This document shows positions 27,502 to 36,713 of a stretch of DNA of 56,108 nt, in pieces; within the stretch, counting starts at the first letter, position 1; each line of letters opens with the position of its first letter. The notes under the pieces are model-generated. The model saw only the letters and a list, made by a program, of their open reading frames with translations, made no database searches and was not told the origin of the DNA. The position numbers were made by a program, and so were the translations under genes. Source of the stretch: Bacteriovoracaceae bacterium (GTDB lineage Bacteria > Bdellovibrionota > Bacteriovoracia > Bacteriovoracales > Bacteriovoracaceae); contig JAGSHI010000006.1 in the NCBI GenBank assembly GCA_023954635.1, positions 1 to 56,108 on the forward strand, in the 5' to 3' direction.

Positions 27502-27589
27502 TGACGTAAACTCCTTGAAGGAACTAACAAATTGTTGAAATAATTAAGGATAGGATAAATTATTTAGGTTAAACTTTGAATGAAAAACT
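27502..27589. promoter_or_regulatory. Divergent intergenic region
   Basis: Holds the SD of the minus-strand oxidoreductase gene and, on the plus strand, TTGAAA (27535-27540) followed by an AT-rich stretch (27555-27567) that may hold a -10. No confident promoter can be called in either direction. Confidence 0.25.
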
Positions 27590-28174
27590 ATGAAATTCCT
27601 AAGACTTTTTCCATCTGCACCATACCTCTCAGCTTCCGCTATATGCGGGATCTTGCTCATAATCTATCTATTGATTTCTAATAAAGAGAAAAGAGTTAGT
27701 GATTTACATGGCTGGTTTGCCTTATTGGCCACTAGTGTCTTAGTTATTCTCTATCAATATTCACTTTTACCTCTAGGTAAGCAGATAAATTTCTCCGTAC
27801 CTGCGATAATGAGCCTTATTTGGACAACGCGCATAGTTGATCTTGATGGAAATAGTCATGAAAGGGTGCAGCTAAATATATTAAGGAAGCTCCCATTTTT
27901 TATTTCTTTGATAATCATGACGATCACAAATCATATAGGCGATATCTATGGACTAGTCGCAATGAATATTATTGTCCTGCTCATTTTGTTTTTTAGATTT
28001 AAAAATAAAATGAATCAGAAATTACTATTTCTTAGAGATTTCGCTCTCATAATAGCGGTTAATTTGAGTTATACTTTTAAGGAAGCTTGGATTTTGTTTT
28101 TCGTAATAATGATTTTGTATCAAGCAGCTTATTTCATAGAAATAAAAAGAAAATGGACCCAAATTGAAAATTAA
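27590..28174 (+). CDS. Integral membrane protein of unknown function
   Basis: No family recognised. The 194 residues hold about six hydrophobic segments (SASAICGILLIIYLLIS, GWFALLATSVLVILYQY, FSVPAIMSLIWTTRIV, LPFFISLIIMTITNHIG, GLVAMNIIVLLILFF, AWILFFVIMILYQAAYF). A polar loop DLDGNSHERVQLNILRK sits in the middle. ATG start. The last 11 bases overlap the following lipoprotein gene, so the two are probably co-translated and may act together at the envelope. Confidence 0.7.
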   Translation: MKFLRLFPSAPYLSASAICGILLIIYLLISNKEKRVSDLHGWFALLATSVLVILYQYSLLPLGKQINFSVPAIMSLIWTTRIVDLDGNSHERVQLNILRKLPFFISLIIMTITNHIGDIYGLVAMNIIVLLILFFRFKNKMNQKLLFLRDFALIIAVNLSYTFKEAWILFFVIMILYQAAYFIEIKRKWTQIEN

Positions 28175-29174
28175 TTACTTAATTATATTTCTCCTGTTGA
28201 TGTCTTGTTCGAGAATTCAAACGATTAATTTAAAAGAACATTCATTTGGTAGGACCCCCGATACAATAATTTGGTTGCAAATTGCAGGCCTGCAAGAAGA
28301 GCACTTCGCACTATTGAGATTTAATCTTCAGGCAAGTAACAAAATGACTTCATTTGAAAAATCAACCTGTCTTGGAAAGGCCTGGGCATTTAACCTCTAC
28401 GATCTAAGACCAAAAGTTAAAAGCAGCTTTGTTTCTCAAATGGTCGGAAGTAATAATATTAAATCAACATGCCAAGATTATAAGCAAGATCCTTTTTGGA
28501 AAATAGATAAAGATGAGGCTTATTCGGTTGGGATTTTTGAAATGGGTGTTGATAAACGAAACTCAGTCCTTGAATCTCAGCAATGCCCAGAAAGAAGTTC
28601 TTCTTGGAATGACCCTGTTTATTGGGTGATGCGACCACCAGGTGTAAATAAGAAGACTTTCCATTATCAAGAAAAAATACAACTAGATAAGGGTGGTGTT
28701 TATTTTGATAAATCTTGTAAGGCCAACATTTGTTTTGCCTCTCCATTTGTTAACGTAAAAAAAATCTGGAATAAATTCTCATCTAATAGTGGAAAAAAAG
28801 TATTTATATTAAGAGATGAGACATATCTAAAAGCACTTATGAAAAAAGATATTTCTTCTGCTAGAGAGATGCTAGGTGAGCTGGAGAAAATTCATAGCTG
28901 GTTTAATCAAAAGCTAGGTAACAAAAGTAATACATTGATACTTGTTACATCTGCAAAAGTAAGAGATTTTGAATTTCCTAGAAATGGAAAAGAGTGGGCA
29001 GAATTTGAAAAATCTGGGAAACATGTAATCTATAGAAACTCTAGTTTACTCTCTCCTGTCTTTGCTTCAGGCGCATCATCTGAAAATTTCTGTGGTATAT
29101 TTAATGAAAATGAAATTGGAAAAAGATTTTTCTGGGTACCTAAAAGAAAACGTTTTGATCTATTTAACTTTTAA
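28164..29174 (+). CDS. Lipoprotein of unknown function, possibly alkaline-phosphatase-fold remnant
   Basis: A lipoprotein signal peptide with lipobox LLMSC (Cys15) is clear; the start is TTG 28164, overlapping the previous gene. The mature part begins with TPDTIIWLQIAGLQEEHFALLRFN and later has KVFILRDETYLKALMKK and SNTLILVTSAKVRDFEFPRNGKEW. These resemble, in position and strand pattern, the metal-site strands of sulfatase/alkaline-phosphatase folds (vvlIqiDGl, tlivvTADHG). The metal ligands are not there, so this is a weak structural guess. The 3' end overlaps convergent hslO by 15 bases. Confidence 0.65.
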   Translation: MKINYLIIFLLLMSCSRIQTINLKEHSFGRTPDTIIWLQIAGLQEEHFALLRFNLQASNKMTSFEKSTCLGKAWAFNLYDLRPKVKSSFVSQMVGSNNIKSTCQDYKQDPFWKIDKDEAYSVGIFEMGVDKRNSVLESQQCPERSSSWNDPVYWVMRPPGVNKKTFHYQEKIQLDKGGVYFDKSCKANICFASPFVNVKKIWNKFSSNSGKKVFILRDETYLKALMKKDISSAREMLGELEKIHSWFNQKLGNKSNTLILVTSAKVRDFEFPRNGKEWAEFEKSGKHVIYRNSSLLSPVFASGASSENFCGIFNENEIGKRFFWVPKRKRFDLFNF

Positions 29175-30002
29175 TTCTTTTAAAATCTCTTTCTTTTCAA
29201 TGATGTAATAAGTTTTACAGTAATCACAACGAGTTTCAATCTCATTTTTTTCTTCGAATATCTCATCTACAGTATGATTATGAACTAATGAAGTGATTCC
29301 AAGAAGCATTTGTTCTCGACTACAGGGACATTTGAACTCAACTGTTTTGTCATGAAGAAATGTAAACCCAAGATCGCTCATTTTATTCTTAATTCTAGTA
29401 GAATCAATTAAACCCTCATCAAGTATATTAACAATCTCATCTCCATGCTCATTCCAGAATTCATCTAGACTTAAATCTTCAATTTGCTTATTAATATTTT
29501 TACGGGGAAGTTTTGTTAGGTAAAAAGATTGGTCACTTTTATCGGACAAAACAATTTTTCCTTGGACTTGGTAACTTTCCTTTAATATTTGGTTGGCAAT
29601 GTCTTTGGCCCTTTCATTCTTGAGTTCAATAATAGAAGTATAAGGTTTTGGGTTATTTTTTGAGATCTTTGACAATCTGACGACTCCATTAATGCCTTCA
29701 GGAAAGCGGCAGAAATCCTCAGGGAAAAGTAGAGTTCTCATCGTGCCGTGCTCATTGGCCTCTAGTTTGAATCGAAAGTAGGGATCTTCAGAATCGATGA
29801 AAAGACCGAAACCTTCACCCATTTTGAGGTAGCTGATGAGATGTAGACCTGAAAGTACTAACTCTCTAAAAAAACTAAAACCCTCTTTTTTAACATCGTG
29901 AATTATAGCTAAGTCGTGGATAAGCTTCTGTCCCTCAAGGAATCTTAAGGAAAATCCGTACTTTTCATCTAAAAAACTTAAAACTTTTGATTCGGGTAGC
30001 AT
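29160..30002 (-). CDS. hslO: Hsp33 redox-regulated chaperone
   Basis: Cytosolic holdase switched on by oxidation. The C-terminal zinc-cysteine switch is present: CPCSREQM (Cys225, Cys227) and CDYC (Cys259, Cys262), the CxC-Xn-CxxC arrangement typical of Hsp33. The N-terminal domain is more divergent, but YLKMGEGFGLFIDSEDPYFRFKLEANEHGTMRTLLFPEDF fits the family's substrate-binding region. 280 residues, slightly under the E. coli length. It is a single minus-strand gene divergent from addB. Confidence 0.85.
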   Translation of the reverse strand: MLPESKVLSFLDEKYGFSLRFLEGQKLIHDLAIIHDVKKEGFSFFRELVLSGLHLISYLKMGEGFGLFIDSEDPYFRFKLEANEHGTMRTLLFPEDFCRFPEGINGVVRLSKISKNNPKPYTSIIELKNERAKDIANQILKESYQVQGKIVLSDKSDQSFYLTKLPRKNINKQIEDLSLDEFWNEHGDEIVNILDEGLIDSTRIKNKMSDLGFTFLHDKTVEFKCPCSREQMLLGITSLVHNHTVDEIFEEKNEIETRCDYCKTYYIIEKKEILKELKVK

Positions 30003-30085
30003 GGTTCGAACATCTCTTTTTTAGTAAAATTCCATGACTTTTATAAATACTTCCCAGTAAGGGACTTGTAAATACGGTGGCATGA
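30003..30085. promoter_or_regulatory. Divergent intergenic region hslO/addB
   Basis: Contains TATAAA at 30042-30047 (plus) without a good -35, and a perfect 8-base palindrome GTTCGAAC (30004-30011) right next to the hslO start codon. Promoters are not assignable with confidence. Confidence 0.25.
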
Positions 30086-32497
30086 ATGCTTAGCATTATA
30101 ACATATGAATCGACTAGAAACCTCCACTCATTAGATTTTTTAAAGGACTCTAAGGAGTTGGAAACCTGTATTGTTTGCCCAAATCCAACAATTGCAGATG
30201 CTTTTAGGGATAAACTTGAGCTGTCTAATGATGATCAAGACAGAACAGCTGTCTTTACGATTGCGAAATATGTATCCGATCTTGTTAAAAATTTTTCGAA
30301 TGAAATGAAGACTACAAGAAAATCTGAGTTGATGGTTATACTTGCTGGAGTATGGAAGTCAAAGTTTCAAGAGCTTCCACCTGAATTATTTCATCAATCT
30401 TTTAATATATTTACAGATCTTCGATCATTTACTTTAGATTTTAACTTAATGGAAGAAGTCTTAAGTAAACTAGACCCTGAAATATCTAAAGTCGTTGAAC
30501 TTTTTTGGCATATTGTTGAGAGTCCTGTTCTTGAACTCTTAGATGAACATGGCTCTTACCATCTGTTAGCAGAAAAAATTAAAGAGTCAGGAGCAGAAGA
30601 GTCTTCTAAAAACTTAATCTTTTATGGCTTTTCACATCTCTCTGGTAGCCAGGTTGATCTACTGAAGGCCCTCTCGGTAAATAATGATGTCTTTATTCCT
30701 ATTAATGGAAAAGCTTTAGAGCATGCCATAGATTTTGATTGGCCGAAATGGTTAGATAACGATTTTAAAATTGAACAAAGAGAAGAAGAAGAGATTGTAG
30801 AAAAAAAATATAGTTCTTTTTTAAAAAACAGACTTGGGGAATCAATCTTATCCTGGGAGAAGCTACAAGATCCTGAGTTAGATATTTTTATAGCCGAGAA
30901 AACTCCATCATTTAATCAAATTGTTGAAATACCTGTTGATGGATTGTTTTTTAAAACATCAACAAACTTTCTAAGACCCATTATTAAAGAAATATTCATT
31001 GATTTGAAGAAAAGTGTCGACTCTGAGATTCCAACGGAACAACTTCAAGAAAAACTCCAAAAGTTATTTGAGAATGAATTAAAAAAGGATGATAAAGAGA
31101 AAGACTTTCGAAAATTAAAAGTTATTAGGTTACTGTCTCTTGAAATTGCGAAGATGTTAGAATTAACAGATTCATTTAGCTCATTTGGACTCTTTGAACT
31201 TTCCATTTTAGAGGAAGTGGTTACTCTTAATGCCCCAAGAGTTTCATCTATACCCTTGTTCAAAGAACAGAAAAGAGGTGAAGTAAAAGGTCTTGCTGCT
31301 CTAGAAACCTTTAACAATAAAGTTGAAAATGCTTTAGTTATCTCTGGATCTTATTCTCCATTAAAAGGTAAAGAAGACTTTTACTCTGAAGAAATAATGG
31401 AAATTCTTTCAAGCATTGGTCCTGTCAAAAGACCTGAATTTGAATTTCAGTTAACTAAAGCTGCATTATGTGAAGTTATCCAATCGGAGAAAACACATCT
31501 TTTTATAGAAAAAGGGCTGTTAGAGCATGACTTAAATTGGGCAACAGTATTGAGCCAATTCAAATTAAGTGAGAAAAAGGGGAAAGAACTTTCCACTGAG
31601 AATAAAGTAATTGATGTACCGGCAAAACTGATTGGTGAGCATCCTTTTGATGTTGGAAAGATGTCTGCCTCTAGAGTTCAAACATATTTGGATTGTCCTA
31701 GGAAGTTTTACTTTAGTTATCTCGATAAGCTTGACCACAGGATCGTTTCAAATGAAATTATTCTACCTATGGACCTTGGAAGTCTTCAACATAAAGTCAT
31801 TGAAGACTATATGAACAACAACACTGGCTGGGATTACGAAATCCATGTCAAGGAAGTTTGGAATGTCTTAAATGAGTTTGTTGAAAAGAATAAACTTAAT
31901 ATTACCGAGCTTGATTTAGAATCTTATTTTGTAGAGATTAAAAACAATTCAGGGAATGGTATTAAGGTTCTATTGGAATTTAAAGAAGTTGATCCTACAT
32001 GTCGTTTTATTTTTGAGCAAAAGTTAGAAGATGAAAATGTCTCCGGTTCAATTGACTGTATTGTTGAGAGCAAGTTTGGCAAGATGATTTTAGATTTTAA
32101 AAGATCTTCTGGAAGTATTCCTTCTGCAAAAATGATTGTCGACTTTAAGAAAATACAACTATGGTTTTATTCTCGTTATTGTAACCTGCCCGTTGAGGAG
32201 ATTGCGATGATTGGATATATTAACTTATCTAATATCTCTACTTCGATGTTTATGATTTTTCACGCTGAGTTAAGCCCTATTATTTCAGGCATGAATCATT
32301 TTAAAAAACTAAAACCAAAACCTAACGTTCCCAAATTCGGATTAAGTGAGAAGCTTGATGAATTTGAAAAATTTCACTTGGATAAATGGGAAGAAGTGAA
32401 AAATGATAAAACCTTTCAAATTAAACCTTCATCTTCTAATGTTTGTGGATTTTGCCCAGTTAAAACTATATGTCCACGAGTTGAGGTACAGTCATGA
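30086..32497 (+). CDS. addB: AddB-like helicase/nuclease subunit with Fe-S PD-(D/E)XK nuclease domain
   Basis: Partner of the next gene in double-strand break end processing (RecBCD/AddAB analogue). The N-terminal two thirds are a diverged helicase-like region with no visible Walker A. The C-terminal nuclease is clear: MSASRVQTYLDCPRKFYFSYLDKL (Cys537), DLGSLQHKVIEDYM, SGSIDCIVESKFGKMILDFKRSSGS (Asp670, Lys672), QLWFYSRY, and CGFCPVKTIC (Cys787, 790, 796). The four cysteines in C...CX2CX5C form the Fe-S staple known from AddB. At 803 residues it is much shorter than B. subtilis AddB. Its stop overlaps the addA start (ATGA). Confidence 0.82.
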   Translation: MLSIITYESTRNLHSLDFLKDSKELETCIVCPNPTIADAFRDKLELSNDDQDRTAVFTIAKYVSDLVKNFSNEMKTTRKSELMVILAGVWKSKFQELPPELFHQSFNIFTDLRSFTLDFNLMEEVLSKLDPEISKVVELFWHIVESPVLELLDEHGSYHLLAEKIKESGAEESSKNLIFYGFSHLSGSQVDLLKALSVNNDVFIPINGKALEHAIDFDWPKWLDNDFKIEQREEEEIVEKKYSSFLKNRLGESILSWEKLQDPELDIFIAEKTPSFNQIVEIPVDGLFFKTSTNFLRPIIKEIFIDLKKSVDSEIPTEQLQEKLQKLFENELKKDDKEKDFRKLKVIRLLSLEIAKMLELTDSFSSFGLFELSILEEVVTLNAPRVSSIPLFKEQKRGEVKGLAALETFNNKVENALVISGSYSPLKGKEDFYSEEIMEILSSIGPVKRPEFEFQLTKAALCEVIQSEKTHLFIEKGLLEHDLNWATVLSQFKLSEKKGKELSTENKVIDVPAKLIGEHPFDVGKMSASRVQTYLDCPRKFYFSYLDKLDHRIVSNEIILPMDLGSLQHKVIEDYMNNNTGWDYEIHVKEVWNVLNEFVEKNKLNITELDLESYFVEIKNNSGNGIKVLLEFKEVDPTCRFIFEQKLEDENVSGSIDCIVESKFGKMILDFKRSSGSIPSAKMIVDFKKIQLWFYSRYCNLPVEEIAMIGYINLSNISTSMFMIFHAELSPIISGMNHFKKLKPKPNVPKFGLSEKLDEFEKFHLDKWEEVKNDKTFQIKPSSSNVCGFCPVKTICPRVEVQS

Positions 32498-35400
32498 GTA
32501 TCAGAGAACCAAATAGTGAACAAAAAGAAGCCATTGAGCACGAAGGAGGGGTTCTTCTTAGTGCTGGGGCCGGATCAGGAAAAACATTTGTCCTAGTCGA
32601 ACATATCGTCTACCTCGTTAAAGCATTTAATGAGAAAAACCCTAACCTTGAAGAGAACGAATATCTATCTGACTTAAGAAAATATCTTTCAAGTATCGTT
32701 ATGATGACATTCACCAATAAAGCAGCAGGTGAGCTAGGTTTAAGGCTTAAGAAGCGATTTGAATTAGAAACAATAAATACTGAAGACAAAGAGAAGTGGG
32801 GACTCGCAACTAAAGCTCTGGAATACATGTCAGTTAGCACGATTCATGGATTTTGCTTTAAATTGTTAAGACAAGGCTTCTTTCCTGAAATGAGTGGAGA
32901 GATTGAAATAATCTCAGATGCTGAAAGTACACAGAGAATTATAGAAATTTATAACTTGTGGTTTGAAAAAAATGAAAAGAAGCTTAGAGCAGATAAACCT
33001 ATCCTTTTTGATATACTGATTTCTCACCAGTCAGAAATAATTCAATCTTTAAAAGGTGTTTTTAATAGTCCTGATTTGAGGATCTTGTGGAACTCTAAAA
33101 ATGAAGATCATTCTTTAAAAATGAGTTTGGATGAACACTTTAAAGAATTGATGAAGTTGATGGAGTTAGATTCTATCTTTTCACATATGATAGATTTAAA
33201 TTCTTATAATGGTCAAAGTGAATCCGACTGGTACCTGTATCTAAAAAAGTGGAAGAGTGTTGTAAATAATAATAAGGAAGTAACTGGAGAGTATTTAGAA
33301 AGTCTAGAGTCCTTTTTTAATGATAATAAAGGGATTAAGTCTCCAAATGAAGATGAGTTTCCTGATGTAAAAGAATATATGGCAAAAATGATTGAGCTGA
33401 GGGGCTTCTTGACCTCACATGCAGAAGGTTTGGCCGAATATGAAACATGCAGATTGACTCATTTAAAAGATTATCAAGAAACAGTTCTCGATGCCTTTTT
33501 ATATATAGAAGAAAATTATAAGTTAATTCAAGGACTCACTTTTAGTGATCTCGAATATTATGTTTTAAAGGGCCTCAATAATGAATCAGTCTGTCAAAGA
33601 ATTCGAGAGACTTATAATTATTTTATCATTGACGAATTTCAAGACACATCAGAAGTTCAATACGAAATCGTAGAGCGTATCTTATCAGGAGATATTTCAA
33701 AACTATTTTGTGTCGGTGATATGAAGCAGGCTATATATGGATTTAGAGGCGGAGAACTAGGGGTTTTTAAAACGTGTATGGATAATATTCCAAGTACGAA
33801 GACTATGAAAAATAACTATAGAAGTTACTCGAGTGTTATTGATTTTAATAATCGCTTGTTTGACGATATCTTTAAAAAGGGATTTTCTTATAAGGGAGTC
33901 GATGAAAAAGCGGTTCATGTTGATTTCCAAAACTTTCCAGAAGGTACAGAGAACGGGGAAGGGGCCCTTTATAAGATATCTTCAGAAGTAACTGAGGGAC
34001 AATCTAAGATGAAGGGGGGAAATACCACTCATTTAGATTATGCTGAAAGTTTCGAAATTCTAGATCAAATAGAAAAGATCTCTAGAGAAAATAATGAAGA
34101 CCATATCTGTATTCTGTATCGTAACCTCAAGCCTTCAACCTTTTTAATTGGTCATATGATTGAAAAAGGGATTGGTTTTACTGCTCAAGTTAAAATACCT
34201 GGGGGAGAAGACCCTCTCCTTGGAATGTTTAACTTATTATTGATTTCATCTAAGTCAATCGAGAATGACTCTAGTACGAATGCAATACTGAAAATACTCA
34301 ATTCTTACCTCCAGCACTTAAAAATAACTCATATCAATATTGATATGAGCTTCCTTGTTCAATTTTCTAATGACGTTAAAACACTTGGCCTACTTACATC
34401 TTTTGAGAAGTTTGTTTTTAATTGTGGGTTCAGTAATTCAAACCATGAAAATAATATGAAATTTGTTGGAGTAATCTCTAGTTTAGCTGCAGATAATATT
34501 GATACCGCCTTGGCCCTCCTCGAAGATTATTTGGATGACAAGTATTCTCTAGATTTCTGTTATGGAGTTGATAGCGAAAAAATAATTATTATGACTGTCC
34601 ACGCTTCTAAAGGTTTAGAGTTTGATCATGTCATATTGGGTGGAATTCATTCTAACGGACGTTATCGCGCCATGGACGAGTATTTTGGGAAAATACCAGG
34701 AAGTTTTAAATGGAAAAAAGAAAGTAATCAAAAGGCTCCCTATGTAACACCAACATATATAAAAGAGAGTTTATTAGAGAAAAAGAAAAATTTCTCCGAG
34801 TCCAAAAGACTTTTTTATGTGGCCGGAACTCGAGCAGTAAAAAGTATTTCTTGGGTAGACCTAAAAGGAATGACAGGGACTGGAAAAAAGAAGGCTGTAG
34901 GACCAATTAGTTACGGTGGTAACGGCTGGGTCGATGGCATCAGGAGTTTTGAAAACTCAATCGACTCAGGGAAAATAGATATCTTAAATAAAATTAAAGA
35001 TAAAATGATTGAAAGAGAACAGTGTTGGGATGTCTCAGAGGATCGTCTTGCATCTATCTCTAACATACCTCCACTCTTTCAAAGAGACAGCGTTGGGTTA
35101 TATCCAAGAAACAAAATTGTTGAAACTGAGTCTCTCCTTGGAAATGTTTCAGAACTTTCAGTTACAAGGCTTGCTTCCCTCTCTCAATGCCCAAGGAAGT
35201 TTTACCTTGGAAATATTTTAAAGTTTGTCCCTGATGAAATTGACGAATGGTTTGAAGAGATAAACATGAAAAAAGATGAAGAATTTCAAATCTCCGAGTC
35301 TGAAAGTGTTGAATCAAGTTTTACTAGTTCAATGGCAAGTTCAGCAGAAAGAGGAACTAGAATTCATGAACTAATGGCACATTTGGTTGAGCACAACTTG

Positions 35401-35874
35401 GTCATTCCAAGAGTTTTAGAAGATGAGATGGACAAAAAATGCCTAGAGTATGGAATAAAACTTTTAGAAAAATGTAGTGATTCTGAGTTCTGGGCAGAGC
35501 GTCTTATTAAATTTCCAATGTTTAACTTTACCATTTCTGGGACGCCTGACTTGATGATTTTGAAATCAGATGAAGTGCTTGAAATTTGGGATTACAAAAC
35601 TGGCCGACGAAAAAAAGAAACAGAAAAATCTTATTGGTTTCAACTTAAGGCCTATGCGAATGCCTGTTATCAACTGGGTTTCACATCTCCAACTGAAAAG
35701 ATCAAATTATCTTTGATCTATCTTGATGGAGAAGAAAGAGTAGATGAAACTGTTGACAAAAATACTTTGGAAGATTGGTTATTCGAATATTGGCGAAAAC
35801 TTTCAAACTTAAATTCAAAAGTTGAGGAGCATTGTCAGTCTTGTTCTTTTGGAAAATTGTGCCTTTCTTTATAG
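32494..35874 (+). CDS. addA: AddA-like UvrD-family helicase/nuclease
   Basis: SF1A helicase-nuclease that, with AddB, resects DNA ends for RecA loading. Helicase motifs are complete: Walker A AGAGSGKT (24-31), MMTFTNKAAGELGLRL (Ia), FIIDEFQDTSEVQYEI (II), CVGDMKQAIYGFRGGELG (III/IV), MTVHASKGLEFDHVILGG (V) and RLFYVAGTRA (VI). The C-terminal PD-(D/E)XK domain has RGTRIHELMAHL and EVLEIWDYKTGRRKKE (Asp1033, Lys1035). It also carries QCPRKFYLGN (Cys899) and HCQSCSFGKLC (Cys1114, 1117, 1123), the same four-Cys pattern as in AddB. Length 1126. GTG-free ATG start coupled to addB. Confidence 0.92.
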   Translation: MSIREPNSEQKEAIEHEGGVLLSAGAGSGKTFVLVEHIVYLVKAFNEKNPNLEENEYLSDLRKYLSSIVMMTFTNKAAGELGLRLKKRFELETINTEDKEKWGLATKALEYMSVSTIHGFCFKLLRQGFFPEMSGEIEIISDAESTQRIIEIYNLWFEKNEKKLRADKPILFDILISHQSEIIQSLKGVFNSPDLRILWNSKNEDHSLKMSLDEHFKELMKLMELDSIFSHMIDLNSYNGQSESDWYLYLKKWKSVVNNNKEVTGEYLESLESFFNDNKGIKSPNEDEFPDVKEYMAKMIELRGFLTSHAEGLAEYETCRLTHLKDYQETVLDAFLYIEENYKLIQGLTFSDLEYYVLKGLNNESVCQRIRETYNYFIIDEFQDTSEVQYEIVERILSGDISKLFCVGDMKQAIYGFRGGELGVFKTCMDNIPSTKTMKNNYRSYSSVIDFNNRLFDDIFKKGFSYKGVDEKAVHVDFQNFPEGTENGEGALYKISSEVTEGQSKMKGGNTTHLDYAESFEILDQIEKISRENNEDHICILYRNLKPSTFLIGHMIEKGIGFTAQVKIPGGEDPLLGMFNLLLISSKSIENDSSTNAILKILNSYLQHLKITHINIDMSFLVQFSNDVKTLGLLTSFEKFVFNCGFSNSNHENNMKFVGVISSLAADNIDTALALLEDYLDDKYSLDFCYGVDSEKIIIMTVHASKGLEFDHVILGGIHSNGRYRAMDEYFGKIPGSFKWKKESNQKAPYVTPTYIKESLLEKKKNFSESKRLFYVAGTRAVKSISWVDLKGMTGTGKKKAVGPISYGGNGWVDGIRSFENSIDSGKIDILNKIKDKMIEREQCWDVSEDRLASISNIPPLFQRDSVGLYPRNKIVETESLLGNVSELSVTRLASLSQCPRKFYLGNILKFVPDEIDEWFEEINMKKDEEFQISESESVESSFTSSMASSAERGTRIHELMAHLVEHNLVIPRVLEDEMDKKCLEYGIKLLEKCSDSEFWAERLIKFPMFNFTISGTPDLMILKSDEVLEIWDYKTGRRKKETEKSYWFQLKAYANACYQLGFTSPTEKIKLSLIYLDGEERVDETVDKNTLEDWLFEYWRKLSNLNSKVEEHCQSCSFGKLCLSL

Positions 35875-35876
35875 AG

Positions 35877-35909
35877 TTGGGTTGCGAGTCACACCCGCTA
35901 TGATAAAAT
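35877..35909 (+). promoter_or_regulatory. Candidate promoter of the Glt-like operon
   Basis: Immediately after the addA stop, TTGGGT (35877-35882) and TATGAT (35899-35904) are 16 apart. TTGCGA (35882-35887) with TAAAAT (35904-35909), also 16 apart, is an overlapping alternative. Either would give a leader of about 80 bases containing the stem-loop at 35929-35956. Confidence 0.4.
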
Positions 35910-35928
35910 AAGTATATGAATATTAAGG

Positions 35929-35956
35929 GAGTTTGAACAAAAATTGTTTCAAACTC
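35929..35956 (+). promoter_or_regulatory. Stem-loop in the leader of the Glt-like operon
   Basis: GAGTTTGAACAA (35929-35940) pairs with TTG-T-TTCAAACTC (35944-35956) around an AAA loop, a 12-bp stem with one bulged T (35947). It ends 38 bases before the first ATG. The following sequence has only scattered T runs (TTTT at 35963, TTTTT at 35972), so it could be a weak terminator of addA readthrough or a regulatory/stabilising leader hairpin. Confidence 0.6.
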
Positions 35957-35994
35957 TAACTCTTTTGGGTGATTTTTCCAAGCAGGACGCGAAT

Positions 35995-36705
35995 ATGAAA
36001 AAAATCCTTTTTCAAGTACTTGTACTATCTTTTCTCTTTCCATTGGCGAGCGTAAACGCTGCGGAGTCTGATACTTATGACTTTGCTTGGCTCGATCCCG
36101 ATAAAGAAGTTTATGTCCTTCAGAATCGTAAGTATCGAAAAGCTGGTAGGTTACACGCTTATCTCGGAGGAGGGAAAACTTTATCTGGAGCATTTGTTGA
36201 CGCAACTACTATTCAAGGAAGAGTCGGTTATTTCCTCAAGGAAGATTGGGGCTTTGAGGGAGTCTATGCCAGAAATAGTGGGAAAGAAAATGTAACTGCG
36301 AAGTCAGTACGTGATAATGGTGCGGGAATTGGCTCTAGGCCTTTTCGAAGAATTGTTGATGCTTATATGGGAGGAATGGTTCTATGGTCACCCTTCTATA
36401 GCAAGATTAATACATTTAACACAATCATTTACTATGACTGGATCTTTGGTGTTGGATACGGACAACTTCAAGAAACAAATAACTTAAATGAATTTCAACA
36501 AGTTGGTTTTGACGGAAGTGAAACCCTTACACATAACGGGTATATGTGGAATGTTGGCTTGTTGATTTATATAAATCAAAACTTTAGTTTGAGAACAGAT
36601 ATTCAAGCCTTTCATTATAAGGCAATGTCTCCATCTACAAATAACTCTGCAGAAGTTTGGAATGATAATTTTGACTTAAGTTTTTCTTTTGGGTTTAACT
36701 TCTAG
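35995..36705 (+). CDS. Outer-membrane beta-barrel protein of the Glt-like cluster
   Basis: A signal peptide (MKKILFQVLVLSFLFPLASVNA, cleavage before AESD) precedes a compact barrel. Its strands include RLHAYLGGGKTLSGAF, IQGRVGYFLKEDWGFEGVYARNS, VDAYMGGMVLWSPFYSKINTFNTIIYYDWIFGVGYGQLQE, YMWNVGLLIYINQNFSLRTDIQAF and the terminal FDLSFSFGFNF with a C-terminal Phe. This is the pattern of the outer-membrane beta-barrel family found beside gliding genes in myxobacteria (GltA/GltB type). ATG 35995 has SD AGGA (35984-35987); an in-frame ATT/TTG region upstream lies in the leader hairpin. 236 residues. First gene of a six-gene plus-strand run. Confidence 0.8.
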   Translation: MKKILFQVLVLSFLFPLASVNAAESDTYDFAWLDPDKEVYVLQNRKYRKAGRLHAYLGGGKTLSGAFVDATTIQGRVGYFLKEDWGFEGVYARNSGKENVTAKSVRDNGAGIGSRPFRRIVDAYMGGMVLWSPFYSKINTFNTIIYYDWIFGVGYGQLQETNNLNEFQQVGFDGSETLTHNGYMWNVGLLIYINQNFSLRTDIQAFHYKAMSPSTNNSAEVWNDNFDLSFSFGFNF

Positions 36706-36713
36706 GGATACTC

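Noticed and set aside
35700-36210. Long open frame on the minus strand across the addA end and the barrel gene start
   Set aside because: It is antisense to two well-supported genes and their leader, has no SD and no recognisable protein features.
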